The notes under the pieces are model-generated. The model worked only from the letters and a program-made list of their open reading frames with translations. It did no database searches and was not told the origin of the DNA. A program made the translations under genes and the position numbers. DNA of 64,000 nucleotides from Symsagittifera roscoffensis. Lineage: Eukaryota > Xenacoelomorpha > Acoela > Convolutidae. This document shows positions 35,520 through 47,739 of this stretch, piece by piece. The stretch covers positions 19,130,660 through 19,194,659 of the forward strand of contig NC_087069.1 of NCBI RefSeq assembly GCF_963678635.1, in the 5' to 3' direction. Position 1 is the stretch's first letter. The number at the start of each line of letters is the position of its first letter.

Positions 35520-36930
35520 AATTATTTACTGATTTAATTACTCATTTTTTGTCTTACTTATCCTTCGCTCATTCTTTTTTGTTCAGCTACCTCCTCACTT
35601 ATTTTACTTACTCTACCTAACTTTAATCTTTTACCTTTTATTTACTTTTGATTCGACTTCTTTCCACCTTGCATTTTTTCAATTTATTTTATTGCTTTCA
35701 TTCTTTAATTAATTTTTTTCTTTTGTTTTTTTTTTCTATTTAATTCATTTTCATTTGTTTCAATTTCCTTTACATTACTTAACTTGAGGATACCTAATTT
35801 CATACTTATTTAAAAACTAAATTACTAACGTGTTTTTGCCTAAATACTGATTTTTTACATAAAGGCACACAAACAAACACACATACTTGAATACATACCA
35901 ACAGATAAAATAACATGCATATATTACTGAACTTTGCCTAAATTAATTTATTTTAATTTAATCTCTTATTTTTTTACATGAATCAACTTCGCTCAACGCC
36001 ATCTAAATGTTTTTACATTGATGTTTTCACTGCACTTTGCGTTCTATCTATATTTACTTTACATTACGTTGCCCTTATTCATCTTACATTCGTTTATTTT
36101 ATCAACTCACCTCCTCACATACTTACTTACCTACATACTCACTTATTAGTTTACTTAATTTCCTACTTACTTACTAATTTTCGTAATTACTTATTTACTT
36201 ACGTACTTCTTACTAACTTACTCACTTATTAACTTAAAGACTTACTTACTGAATTACTTTCTTATTAATTACCTAATTACTTACTTACTTTTTTACCTAC
36301 TTCCTTACTTACTTACTTTCATATCTACTTATCTACCTCCTTCCTTAGTTACCTACTTACTCTTTCAATTAATAACTTACCTTTTACTTACTTACTCACT
36401 TGCTTACTGACTTTCTTACTTACTCCCATACTTATATACACTTTTCTTACATACTTACACACAATAATGCCCATTTAACTTTTTATATTAGCTTACTTCT
36501 TTTTTTAAATTTTTTTTCTTTGTTTTTTATTTGTTTTAGTTACTGAACTCGCAAAACACTTACTAACTCGATTTTTTTTATTTTAATTTACCTGACTTTC
36601 ACTTTACCCTACTTCACATTACTTTACTGTTTTAAAAGCTAGTTCCTTTAACTTACTTAACATTACTTCATTCTAAATTAGTTGAGATTACTTTAATTTG
36701 TTTTCATTGAGCTCCTTAGATACTTTTGCTCGCTCAACTTCTGTAGTTGATTTTTTACATTTACAAACTCTATCTCACTTATCTAATTTTACTTGAAATT
36801 ACTTCTCTTTTTTTAAATTAAATTAAATTAACTTCACTTTAAATTTTATAGCTATACCTTTTTAGTTACCTGCTAAGTCATTTACTACCTTACCTAGATG
36901 CTCATTTAGATACATACCTTTCTTTTATAC
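35520..36930. repeat. Degenerate (TTAC)n low-complexity tract
   Basis: The region is made of ACTTACTTACTTA-type sequence and T-rich variants, purest at about 36115-36440. The 84-codon frame at 35978-36232 is repeat-derived. Confidence 0.9.
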
Positions 36931-37149
36931 TTTCTTAAATACCGATCTAAAAAATCCGAACACACACTTTTCAAATTTCTAAATACAAAATCCAATTGAT
37001 TGATTAGCTGATGAAAGTGTTAAAGATTACAGTACCAAAACAAATCATTTCCTGTAAATTATTTGAATCCAAAAAACCGTAGTAAAGATAGATAATTCAA
37101 AAGTTCTACAATTTGCCTACTTTTATTCATATATAGCCATATCTATGTG

Positions 37150-38310
37150 TATTGACACTTTATTTCATAGAATAAAAGTTGAAACTCTGAACGATGGGTT
37201 GGTTGGAAATATGTACGGAGGGACAGCTAGATCGACTAACGGATTGATGAATGCCTGAATAGACGGATTTTTGGCTGGCTGGTTGGATCAGATCTGGTTG
37301 GATAAATGGAAGGTTGATGATATGGATAGCTGAAGGACGGCTAGATGAATAGATGACTGGATATCCGAATGGCAGGATCAATCAGACTGATAAAGAGCTG
37401 GTTGTTCAGAAGGATAATGACTTCACATGCATATGGACAATTGATGAATGAAGGACGAGTTGACGTATGTATAAAATTATGATGGATGGATGGCGTTATG
37501 ATGAATGGATGGCTCGATGAATGATTGGATTGATGCATGGATTGTTTGACAGATGGAGGGTTGGCTACATAAATGAATGAATCGATAGTTGGATGGATGG
37601 CTGGATTGTTGAACTGGCCGAAGACTGATGGTTGAATGATTAAAAGGATGTTTGGACGGATAACTTGCTGGATGGACACTGGTCGGCTAGATGATGCACA
37701 GCTAAATGGATGAAATCTTGGCTGAATAGCTTGATAAATGACTTAATGGATAGTTCGCATAAAGGGGGGACGACAAGATGGATGGTTGGCAGGGTTGAAC
37801 CATGCGTGGCTGAATGGCTAATAAATTGGCTGGATGGATCGGCGACTGGATTTTTAGGTGTCTGAATGAATGAATATCTTGGTGGACGAGAAAGTGATTG
37901 ATGGCTGGACGTCTATTTGGATGGCTAGACCAATAGATTTGTTGATAATTGGAAAGCTGGAAGTAACATGGTTGATTGGTGGATGGGTGATTGCATGGTT
38001 GGATTGTTGATTAGACGAAAAGCATTTCGGATGAAAGAATGGATGGGTGGCTGGCTGGCTGGTTATACAGATGGATGGAAAGGTTGCTACCGTTTGGATG
38101 AATGACTGATTGGATATATAGCTTCGTGGATGAATTGATGATAAGATGTTTTGGTGGCCGAAAGGATGGAAGATGAGTACATAGATTGCTGCTGTATGAT
38201 TGGTTGGATGGATCGTTGGATGAAATAGTGGCTCGTTGGATGAATAGATGTTTGGCTGACCAGGTAGTTAGGTGATGCCGCTTGGATGGATAGACAGTTA
38301 TCTGGATCTA
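37150..38310. repeat. Degenerate (GGAT)n low-complexity tract
   Basis: The plus strand is dominated by GATGGATGGCTGGATGATTG-like words for more than 1 kb, without a fixed higher-order period that I can see. The minus-strand frames here (73 and 112 codons, rich in Ser, His, Pro and Ile) are repeat artefacts. Confidence 0.9.
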
Positions 38311-39420
38311 CGACTGGATGTAAAGACTTTGTACAACACTACTCTATGCTGCCCTACTCTCTTTAGGTATTACTGTATGCGATATAGATAAACATGCGAA
38401 CATATCCTATGGCCATTTTTACTTTGAACACGGCAAATGAATCTCACAGGAATTTGAACGAAGTAACAAAACACTCATTGTCTAACCAGCAAAAAATCAT
38501 GAGCACTTAAAACTTTCAAACGCTAATTTACCTGGTGATCAGAAATTTTGTCTATCGATACTTGGTAGCATGTGTTTTAGTAACAAACTTTTTTCTTATA
38601 GGATACAAATTGGCTTCATTTTAAAGGCCAGAACATTAATCATATGCATTGAGTAAATTAATCAGATGAAATTTAGAAACTTCAGTATCACTATTTAAAA
38701 CGAAAATGGTGATTTGAATTTGAAAAAAAAACTTTTATTTTGTAGATAAACAATACTCTTTACCACTTTTAAATCAAATGAACCCGGAATCAGAAAACAG
38801 TTTAGGATTTTAAAGATTATTTTTTAAAATTTTCATACGTTTTCAAACTCAATTTCAATACTTTGACATTTCAGAGGTAATTAAGAGCAATAACAAGGTT
38901 ATTAGGGCTAAAACTATTTATAAATTGTTTCATAAAAAATGACCCTTGGTAACTTATGCAATCAAGACGCTCACTGAGTTCTTAGATGTAAAGAAAATAA
39001 TTAAACCAAAATCTTGGGTATTTTTTGTTTAACCCATTTTTTTTTCGTTGAAAACAAAAAATACTTACTCTTTTCACAAAGTTAATTGAACAACTTGAAA
39101 CAGACATAAATAATTCTAAACTTCAACCACATACTATCCTAAAGTGTTTGTTTTCTGTTTGAAGCATTATCAACTGTTTGATAATAGCGTTTTTAGCCCA
39201 ATTGCTGAAATTATTGCTTTAATTATTGTGTTCTGATGCAACAACCTAATGGTAGCTTGCTCTCAGCTAAATGAGTGAGAAAACTCAAGTTTTACCTGAA
39301 AGTATTTCACAATTTTTTTTTTGTTAATGAGTGTATTATTGCCAGAGTAAACTGATTCGAATGTTTTGGTGTGCAGTCTACGAATAAATTGAACTTGGTA
39401 TGTGTCAAGTTTCGTAATGA
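38311..39420. other. AT-rich gene-free stretch
   Basis: No supportable feature. Confidence 0.5.
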
Positions 39421-40544
39421 AAATACCCATTTAGAGGGGGTTTGTTTATTTTTGAAGAGGTAGCAGCAGAAAAAGATTACCAGGTTGATTTTTATAAGTC
39501 AAACTTCCAAAGAATGTGCCATTCTGCCAGATTGGCACAGCGCAACATTCCGACGCAACACGGAAGTAGAAGTAGAGGCCTCAGGGGTTGAAAATTACCG
39601 CAATGGAGGGTCGGAATAGTCAAGAATTTTAAATTTTCAAGATTTCGATTGTAGAACGAATATTTCTCAGAAATACAAAAAACGGCAATTTTGACTAGAA
39701 AAAGTGATAAAATCAGAACAACAGCGAAAAGAGTGAAAGACAGTCGGACGATAACAATATAAAAACGAAGCCGGTTAACGTGACGATTACGCACGATAAG
39801 ACACTTAGCGGAAGGGATTAGCGAGAAGGGAGGCTTCAGTGGGGAAGTAGTAGAGAGCAGTATCCTCCCGTGCCACGAATTGGGAGTAATAACGACGTTA
39901 TTACAGGAAAATCACGGAAGCGGAGGCTCGGCACCCCAGAGACAGTATATGGTGAAGGACTATAAGAAATTATGTTTTGGCTACTCTGATGCCATGGAAC
40001 GTTGAATTAACACCGGTATTGCTTGATACTTTAGAATATGAGTAGCTAGAAAGAGGAAAGGGTCAATCCATCTCCAATGGATTTAATATAGAACGGTCAC
40101 CAAAAACATATTAAAATAGGGTATTCAAGCCGTGTTTTTAGTAGCAATCACGTAGTCTGAGGATCCGAGACCCAGCTATGTGGTTGTGTTTGCATGTTAA
40201 CGAAAGCTGATCAAAAGTCGTTTGACTGATGGCCTAAAAACAGGAAATTTTTATTAGCCCTAAACAGACCAGAAAATCAACTGGCAAGGTCGAGACGATG
40301 AAAAACGAGTAGAATTAAGGTAACTGACGCCTGCCAGTCGTTAATAGGTACTTTTTCTACGCTCCGTCACTGTGTAGTATTTGGGCGAATGTTAAATAGA
40401 CGTTTTTATGGCGCTCTTGGGTGGGCCTGTTAAAGGCATGAGACCATCATGATCAGCAAACGTTTCAGCGACGAACCCTCCGCTCCGGGCGTATGCCCGA
40501 GTTAGAGGCCTTAGTGACCTTTGTTGTACTAGGGGGAAGTTGCG

Positions 40545-40650
40545 TACCCTCTGCCTAGTACTATTTAGCTTTTAAACCTAGTTAACACCGAAATTCCGGG
40601 GGCCGGAGGGTTAGGTGGGAAGTCATGAGCCCGCTTGTCCCAAGATCCCG
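40545..40650 (+). repeat. Diverged repeat in the leader, copy 1 (copy 2 about 40917-41012)
   Basis: Both copies read GTACCCTC, then GTTAA with accompanying bases, then CCGG...CCGGAGGGTTAGGTGGGAAG or its variant CCGGTGACCGGAGGGTAG, then AAG...TGA...CGNNTGT. They are clearly related but strongly diverged, about 370 bp apart. Short palindromic CCGG-rich cores could be protein-binding or RNA-structure sites. Confidence 0.45.
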
Positions 40651-41994
40651 GGACCAAAAAAAATTAAATAGAAAGCGTAAAACCAAACAAAAATAGTGTT
40701 TACCCAAGAAAAAGCCAAAAACAATTTTATTTGAAAACAAAAAAGTACAAAAAACGGTAAAAAAATCCAAAAAAGACCAAAAACAATAAAAAACATAAAG
40801 TGACAGTTTATATGTTATTTCCGGACGAGATGTGATCTGACCTTCCTAGTTGTTGTTGTTTCAAATTGATTTTTTTAATTTCTGATCGAAAGATTATGTG
40901 TTTTGGTGACGGGTTGGGTACCCTCCCTTGAGTGTAATTTGAGTATTTAAGCACGTTAATGGCGATTTTGCCGGTGACCGGAGGGTAGAATGGTAAGCTG
41001 ACCGACGTGTTCCACACTCAACAGGGCCATCAGGGACATCAACCACTGTTGGGTATCGTTGAAACAATTTTAGTATCGTTTGGGTACTACTTCATTGAAA
41101 CTTAAGAGGTGGGGGGCACGATTGGCGCGGTCCGATTGTACTCTCTATCGATCACGAATTTCCGAGTTAAGGGTCTCAATTCGGGTATTTTGATGCAAAA
41201 GGGGTATAGTAGTACTCATTACCGACTACTAATAGATTATTGTCCTCACTTTATATTACATATCTCCTATTTAGACCCGAGAAACACCCCAATTTTGTCG
41301 AAAAAAAACCGATTTTCGACTTTACTGTTGACCCCCAAGATTTTGGATATCCGATCTTTTCCAAACATCAAAAATCTTTTATACAGGGAGTTACCACGTA
41401 CATCGATCCCTCTAATTAAAGAAACCGCACGGAAAAATATTTAGTAGAAGTTAGCGAAAACAAAATTTTTCTATCAAAGTTTTGATAATTTTCCGAATTT
41501 TGTCAATTTGTTTTGGGGATCGAGTTTTTGAGTTTTTTACAGTAAGAGCAAAAAAAAAATTTTGCATTAGGAGTGTACTAGCTTAACGTGCTCGGTTACC
41601 AGAGAATTTTGGGAGTAACCCCCCGATTAGCTCCGTGGATAGAGCTAACGACTTAAAGATTGGAGAAGGAAGGAATCGGAGGGTCCAAAGTAGATAGTTG
41701 TTGGCCAAATTTTTGTTTCCAAACAAGTTTTGGTCATGTTTTTGCATTGTTCCAGTGCCGTACGGGGGCTACTACGCTCGTTTCACTTACTTTTAGGCAC
41801 TTTCATTAGGAATTGCGGAAAAAATCTTTCAGAACCTATATAGGTGGTGAAAAAAGGCCATTTTGACGAACACGTTTTTGGCGATTTCTCAAAGACTAGG
41901 CAACCACTCGGGATACATTTAGTAGCATAAGTCGAATATTTTTGACCACTTTCCCGGACCGCAATCGTTTTTGGGTTGATAATCTCGGAAAAAG

Positions 41995-42580
41995 AATTTT
42001 TTTTAGAATTTGTTAGTTCGGAGGGTCCAAATTTTAGGGAACCCTCCGAGCGGCAGAAAATTTTAAAAGATCACCTTTTTATCCTACTGGGAAGGTTCAC
42101 CGTGTCAGCCAACCTGGTTTTAAGTCAGTTACCCCGCATTCGGAGGCTTTACCGCGGTAGAATAACCCGTTTTCTTGATTTTTGGGGAACCCTCCGGAGT
42201 CGGCTAAGCTCCTTAGTAACCCTCCTTAGTGGAAATCTTCCACGAGACCCTCCGAAGAAGTTAAAACAACCCCCCACAGAGAATTTAGCTTGTTTTGACA
42301 CCTTCTGAGACTACTTGGAGATCCTTCCAAGTGAGATTCGAAAAAATTGAAAGTTTGAAGGAACCCTCCGGAGTAACCTTCCGGAGCGTATTAAGCCTCT
42401 TATTGACCCTCTTTAGTGAATTTAAGGGGACCCTCCGAAGTAACTAGAGTGATTAAGGTACACTCCGAAGTAAAACTTCGAGGCAAGCTAAGTGTCTTGA
42501 CTACCCACCGAAGTAACCCTCCGGAGTGACTTAAGCCTCTTAACAACCCTCCTTATTGAAAATTTAGGGGTACCTTCTGG
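41995..42580 (+). repeat. Cluster of ACCCTCCGGAGT-type words
   Basis: At least nine copies or variants of ACCCTCCG(G/A)AGTAA lie in about 580 bp (for example 42044, 42185, 42244, 42363, 42430 and 42508), several next to CTTAAGCCTCTTA. CTCCGGAG is a perfect palindrome. Such a cluster upstream of gag could be a packaging or regulatory signal. Confidence 0.7.
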
Positions 42581-42766
42581 GGCAATTTGAGCAACTAAAA
42601 TATCCATTTAGAATCGGAACAAAAGGTCAACAACCAACGAGCGTGCATATTAAGATCATAGGAGCCCATTTGACCACGAGATTTGTGATCAACTTTGGAT
42701 TCTAGATCGAGTCTGACGGAAGTACCCGAACCAAATTTTTTTTTGGTTGTTATTTTGGTTGTGTGG

Positions 42767-43095
42767 TTGCCCTGAGCTAATTAATAGGAAAGCTCGGACA
42801 ATCCGGGACACATAAAAGAAGACCTCGGTGAATGTATTAGGCAACTACTCACTCACTTGAGAAGAAAAGTTGTTCCCTGCTCTCGTGCACTTGGGGCGTC
42901 CCGGGTGTGGGGGACGTTTTTCATAGACTTTGCAGATTTTCGATCAGAGGTTGCCTTGAGCTACTTAATAGGACAGCTCGGGAAATCGCAGGACACCTAA
43001 AAGAAAACCTTGGGGAGTGTATTAGGCAAATACACACACACTTGAGAAGACTGTGTCCTGGGCTTCGTTCTTTTGGAGTGTTTCGATCGAGGGAA
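42767..43095 (+). repeat. 184-bp diverged tandem duplication upstream of gag
   Basis: Both units start TTGCC(C/T)TGAGCTA and share TTAATAGGA(A/C)AGCTCGG, CACNTAAAAGAA(A/G)ACCT, TGTATTAGGCAA and CACTTGAGAAGA. They begin at 42767 and 42951. Repeats of this size upstream of gag are often promoter/enhancer repeats in LTR elements. That role is inferred. Confidence 0.85.
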
Positions 43096-43533
43096 TTCTT
43101 TTTCTTTAAGACTAAGTTTTACTCATCTATTCCTGATTCATCACTGCTTTTTTACAGAAGATTGTTTGATTTTAACAAAGCAGTGATTTTATGCGAGTGT
43201 GGCGGTAAAATTGATACTGACGAAAGGTCGCTGTCACCTTTAGGATATTCTTATCTGATTATCAGTTGTGTTTTGTGTATTGACTAAATCTTGTGAAAAT
43301 TTTGTGATACTGTTATACTAGGCAACTGGGTGAAGTTAGCATTATCTTAATACTAAGCAAGCGCTATGTGTACCCTTAGCTGAGTAACTAATATCATCAC
43401 CAAGAAATCGAGGGAACATTTTTGAGTTTGAAGAAGTCGAGTAGGCAGCGTTAAGTTAATTAATTTAAACTTATTTGCGATACGTGTACATTGCCATTAA
43501 TTTGTACGAATATTACTATTTATTACTCACAAA

Positions 43534-44771
43534 ATGCAGCGTAGAGACTCATTAGGATTGACTACCAAGACTCCGAAGCTGAGCAAGGGAAGCACGCGAA
43601 AGTTAAAAACTAGGCGTAGCCAATCTTCGTTTAGCAGCGCTTCCGACGTTTTTGCTGACAACGAATCGACTAAAGGTCAAGTTGATCTTTCAGTGAGCGG
43701 AATGAAACTAAGAAGCGAGAAGAACCTCGATAGCAGTCATGGGCGAAGTGCCGAGGTCGGACCGGCGAGCGAGGCGCTAGTGGACCCCTTCGACGAAGGG
43801 GAACAAACGCTCATCCGACCCGACTGAGGACCCGTCTGAGGACCTGGGACGGGAGGAAGTCGAAAGGACGGAAGAGGCCTCGGAGCGTTCCGAGGTCGAA
43901 CCGCGAGAAGAAGTGTTGTTCAGAGGAATGTCCAAATCAGAGACTAAGACTCATAAGTGGAGAAAAGAACAATCATCCGTGGTCAAGCAGAGCAAAAACG
44001 CGAGTATAAGTCCGAGTGAAGAACAAACGGGTTCGAAAGCCAAGAAAAGCTGGAAGTCTTTGTACGATGAGCGCATGGCGTCACTACGAACTGAAGGTAT
44101 ATCTTCCAGTTATGACCATCCGGAGATAACCCATTCGGATGTGGACTTCACTCCGTGCCCAAGGAACGACATGAGCAGGAAGGCGTTGTCCACCTCGCCG
44201 ACCAGGCTCATGTCTGATGGGATAACAGTGGGAGCACCCTCGACATTCGACAGATTGATGATGTTGATGGGAAAGCAGAGGGGCGTCGCGTCATCGAGTA
44301 CCAGGCTGCAACCGCAGTTGACCTCATCTTCTCTGGGTCTAACCCCGGCGTTGGGGGCGGCTGGCGATATAAGTGACATGTTTGCTGGCGTAATGACAGG
44401 CCTGGAAGAACTGCGACGGGACATGACTAAGAGAATATATCGAGTCGAGGAGAGAGCTCACCAGGGTCAAGAGAAATTTCGAGATGAACTGACACACGTA
44501 AAGTCGCAGGCGAGAGTCGATCAGGCTCAATTGATTCGCAACACCGATCAATGCCTGGCGGAGAGCTTGGCTCAGGCAAACAAGGAGTCGGAAGAAAGAG
44601 AAGTTAGGATAACAAGAGAGATCGAGCTATTATTGAACGATCACGACAATACCTAAGCTCACACGATTACTAGCCTGGAAACAAGGTTAGATTTCAAATC
44701 TGACCTGATGATGCGGAAGCTTGACGAAATTTTAAACGGGAGCAATCGGGAGGAGCGTTCCGCCCCAAGGT
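43534..44771 (+). pseudogene. N-terminal gag-region protein, coiled-coil bearing
   Basis: It opens with ATG at 43534 and a basic Ser/Thr/Lys-rich stretch (98 codons, frame 1), then moves to frame 2 (43913-44656). After a TAA at 44654 the same frame stays open to a TAG at 44771. Acidic/basic low-complexity sequence comes first, then a helical heptad-rich segment (LEELRRDMTKRIYRVEER to ESEEREVRITREIE, about 44400-44640), probably a coiled coil. This could be the matrix-like or multimerisation part of Gag. No zinc knuckle lies here. The frame change at about 43830-43910 and in-frame stops make it non-functional as it stands. Confidence 0.55.
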
Positions 44772-45022
44772 AGCGTTCACGCCAGACGAATGATGGAGAT
44801 GGAGCACGCAGCTATGCCGGGGCCCAGCAAAGTTCGAGAACATATTACGAATCTAAGCACAGGGAGCGGCCCAGGGCAGCCCCATCGAGGCCAGGCTGGA
44901 CAAACCCGGTCGCGCCGGAGGCGGATGCCACCCCGGAGACAAGATTGCCCAATGTGCCACAAGTCAGATCAGTGCCAGATCTGACTACGGTCTCAGAGGA
45001 CACAACGATGTATGCTTAGGTC

Positions 45023-45919
45023 TTGGACCCTCTGAATAGATCGCTCGAAATATTCATTACCAAGCTCTCGAAGTCAACCGAGAGAGGAGAGAGGTCAAGA
45101 AGGACACTCGAAAAGCCGAAATCATACAAAGACGAGTCAGACGGCTGCATCGATACCCGGATAGAGGTGATGAAGTTGCACTTTGAGGAAGACAATCTCT
45201 CAAAGAAACAGGAATGCAGCGCACTGACAAGCAACCTGGAGGGTACCGCCCTAAATTGTGTGATGGCCAAGAGGGCCAATGAACGAGACAGCGCTCGCAA
45301 GATATTCGACATCCTGCTGAACCGTTTCGACTGTGGAGTACAAGGGCATCAGGCTATGGTGAAGTTCGAGAAGAGGCGTCAAAGAGATGACGATTCCATA
45401 GACAAGTTTTTGGACGACCTTGAATTACTCAGAAGAAGTAATCCCGATGAGAGAATATCGGAGCGGAACTTAGCGATTGCCTCGAACTTCACGGATGGAG
45501 TAAAGAGTGACGAGCTGAAAACCATGCTAGCCACTCACTTCACCCTTTCGCTTGACCAGGTACCCACGCCCGATGATTTACGTATGAAGTCTCGTGAGTA
45601 CTTGCTCATAAAGCCGAGGGCGCAAAACCGTTACAGCAATTATGGCAACTACAGCGGAACAAACACTGGCGCGAACTCCAGTTGGTACAGACCTTGTGAC
45701 GACATGGATAAGAGGAGGTCATATGCGAATTGTGGCTCGATGGACCACCATGTTTCCGCCTGTTCTGCTTACAAACAGAACATGAAAGCGATAATCTACT
45801 TTCTCGATGACATTGATGCGACCGACGAGGGCCACGAAGAGTACGTCAGAGGACTCATAATAAAGTATGGACCTGGGTGCTTAGAGGGTTATTTCAAGTC
45901 GGATTGCACTCACTTTTAG
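45023..45919 (+). pseudogene. Gag capsid region with zinc-knuckle remnant
   Basis: This 298-codon frame 2 reading has the capsid-like helical pattern of Ty3/Gypsy Gag. Words include LTSNLEGTALNCVMAKRAN, ARKIFDILLNRFD, MVKFEKRRQRDDDSIDKFLDDLELL and SNFTDGVKSDELKTML, the last two typical of retrotransposon Gag domains. Near the C-terminus YANCGSMDHHVSAC (45722-45763) aligns with a CCHC zinc knuckle (C-x2-C-x4-H-x4-C), but the first Cys is Tyr. The frame is separated by single in-frame TAG codons from upstream gag (45017) and downstream protease (45917). Gag would form the particle and bind RNA. Confidence 0.75.
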
Positions 45920-45925
45920 GATGCA

Positions 45926-47167
45926 GTGGCGGATGCGAAACATCCCCGTCATGAAGAGGCGCTTTCAGGCGTCAAAGCCAGTCGAGCACGTCTGATGAAC
46001 GAGGCTGAGTCTCGAAGAAAGGAAACGACACCAAGCACCTTTACGACTAAGAAGTTGAAGACCTTGCCTAATGAGGCGGTAGTCTCGAGCCTGGAGGCAG
46101 AGTCGGCCGGCCCGCTCAAGGTGGATTATGGCTTAGCGGCGAGGACAGCGTTACAGAATGTCCAACAGGAACTAGCCACTAAAGAAGTTGAGCAATGGGT
46201 GAGGTCGGAACTGGAAATCACATATCTTTGGGAAAAATTCGTTATCCTGGGGAAAACAACGAAAGAAGAAGACAAGCAGGGAACCAGAAAGCCTGGACTA
46301 AAGCTAAATGTTATATCGGGTAAAACCTTTGGCATGACGAAAGAAGGAACGAAGATAATGTCAATTATCTCGGTCGCAGGACACCAGGTGGTCAAGAACT
46401 TGATTGAACCGTCCGAGATTACGCTGGTACACCTGGAGATTTGTGCTGACTACCTGAGGGAGAAGGATCCCAAGTTTGACTCCAGGGTACTGCGAGCGCT
46501 GCTCACGACAGGAGGTCCAAGGCTAATGAGAGTGCATGGACATTTCATCGAAATCCGTGGCCCATATCCGATTCTGATGAATGAGGATGGCAATAATTTT
46601 TACGCGAAGTCTCACCTGACTGATGCGAGTGATCAGGTAGGCCGGATATACATTGTCCAAGAACAGCTGAAGGTGCGACGAATCGGACACAAGGCCATGC
46701 TTGAACAGGATGCGGTCCACATAGGTTGCGAAGCCGATCTGGCAGCACATGTGCTAGATGTGCAGGGCAGACAACTTTCAGTAAAAGGACTGTTAGACAC
46801 GGGTGCAGTGGTCAGCGTCATGCCAGTCAGCACCTGGACTGACATGGGCTTTGACAGGTCGGATCTGATACCGACAAACATCAGACTGGCAGCTGCCAAT
46901 CAGGGAGCAATCTATGTGACAGGACGGACCCCGATTATATCACTGCAGCTTGGAGGAAGACATCTTTGGATGAGCTTCCTGGTGGTGAAAAAATTGGACG
47001 ATTCCGATCAATTCATTCTGGGAAGGGACTTCGTAGGCAACTTTGATGTCACGATCTACCTCAATGACGAGTTGATCAGGATCAAAGATCCTGAGAGGAA
47101 GTATGAAAAAAAACCTCTTAATAAGATCTTAATTAACCAGGCTAAGGTGCCGATTCTTCCGTGGTAG
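45926..47167 (+). pseudogene. Spacer domain and aspartic protease
   Basis: The 413-codon frame continues gag's frame after a TAG. The first 270 residues are unrecognised: a mixed helical/strand region with LHLEICADYLREKD-like and HFIEIRGPYPILMNEDGN words. The protease follows, with VKGLLDTGAVVSVMP (catalytic DTG at 46796-46804) and the second-half motif IRLAAANQGAIYVTGRTPI, then FILGRDFVGNFDV. This is the retropepsin pattern. It would dimerise to cut the polyprotein. The spacer between Gag and protease is longer than usual. It ends at a TAG (47165). Confidence 0.85.
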
Positions 47168-47739
47168 CGACGTTTAGTATGATTAACCTAAATGAACTCA
47201 GTAATGACCGACAGGTGTGTCTGGTACCAAATCCAAACAGTAAGAGCTCGGCTGTTTTAGAAAGAAGTTTCTCACTCACTCAGAGCGGACTGTGTGTGAG
47301 TGTGTTGTTGAATACAGAAGCAACCACAGTGACAATACAGAGGGGAAAGAAACTTGGCTACGATGTAAAAATTTGATGTAACTAAAAATTTGATGTAGCT
47401 AAATGTCCCTTGCACGCAAACCAGGAATGTGTACTGAAGAGAATAAATGAAATGAAATCTTCTAAGAAATTGTTTTCAATGATGTCGGAGACAGATGATG
47501 GGTTGTCTAGTTGTTCAAATTTTCATGAGAGAACGAGAGAAACAGAGTTAGCAGCAAATAAACCTGTTCTGCCCGAGATAGAACATCTGAAGGGTAAAAT
47601 ATCAGACCGAGAACTAGATTAGCTTAGGGCGGTGCTAAATCTGAATGCAGACGGTTTTTCAAAGCATAAGGCCGACATATTGTAAAACACGAGATTGAGA
47701 TAGAAGAGGGCTCGGTACCTCATAGGCAAGGGGCGAGGA
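47161..47739 (+). pseudogene. Pol linker between protease and reverse transcriptase
   Basis: Two short frame-1 pieces (47161-47376 and 47410-47622) encode words such as SLTQSGLCVSVLLNTEATTV and KLFSMMSETDDG. A short direct repeat, AAAATTTGATGTA(A/G)CTAAA, lies at about 47368-47402. The region matches the Ty3/Gypsy linker that precedes RT, ending in DRELD and LRAVLNLNADGFSKHKADI on either side of a TAG. Confidence 0.6.

Larger units (their letters stand above)
39430..43533 (+). other. Long GC-richer leader of the retroelement (possible LTR/5' UTR)
   Basis: No convincing coding sequence was seen. Frames of 111-126 codons at 41109-41444, 41976-42308 and 42907-43287 lack domain signals. The region contains purine-rich tracts (GGAAGGGATTAGCGAGAAGG near 39808; AAGAGGTGGGGGG near 41103), diverged internal repeats and a cluster of CCTCCGGAG-type words. 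A long LTR plus leader is a plausible reading, but no matching second LTR exists in the window. Confidence 0.5.

Noticed and set aside
37160-37679. Ser/His/Pro-rich minus-strand frames
   Set aside because: They derive from the GGAT-type tract.
42907-43287. A 126-codon frame upstream of gag
   Set aside because: Its first part overlaps the second unit of the 184-bp duplication and its composition looks non-coding. Unlikely to be a protein.
47368-47402. Direct repeat AAAATTTGATGTA as a CRISPR-like or attachment site
   Set aside because: There are only two adjacent copies within a pol linker, best explained as a small slippage duplication.
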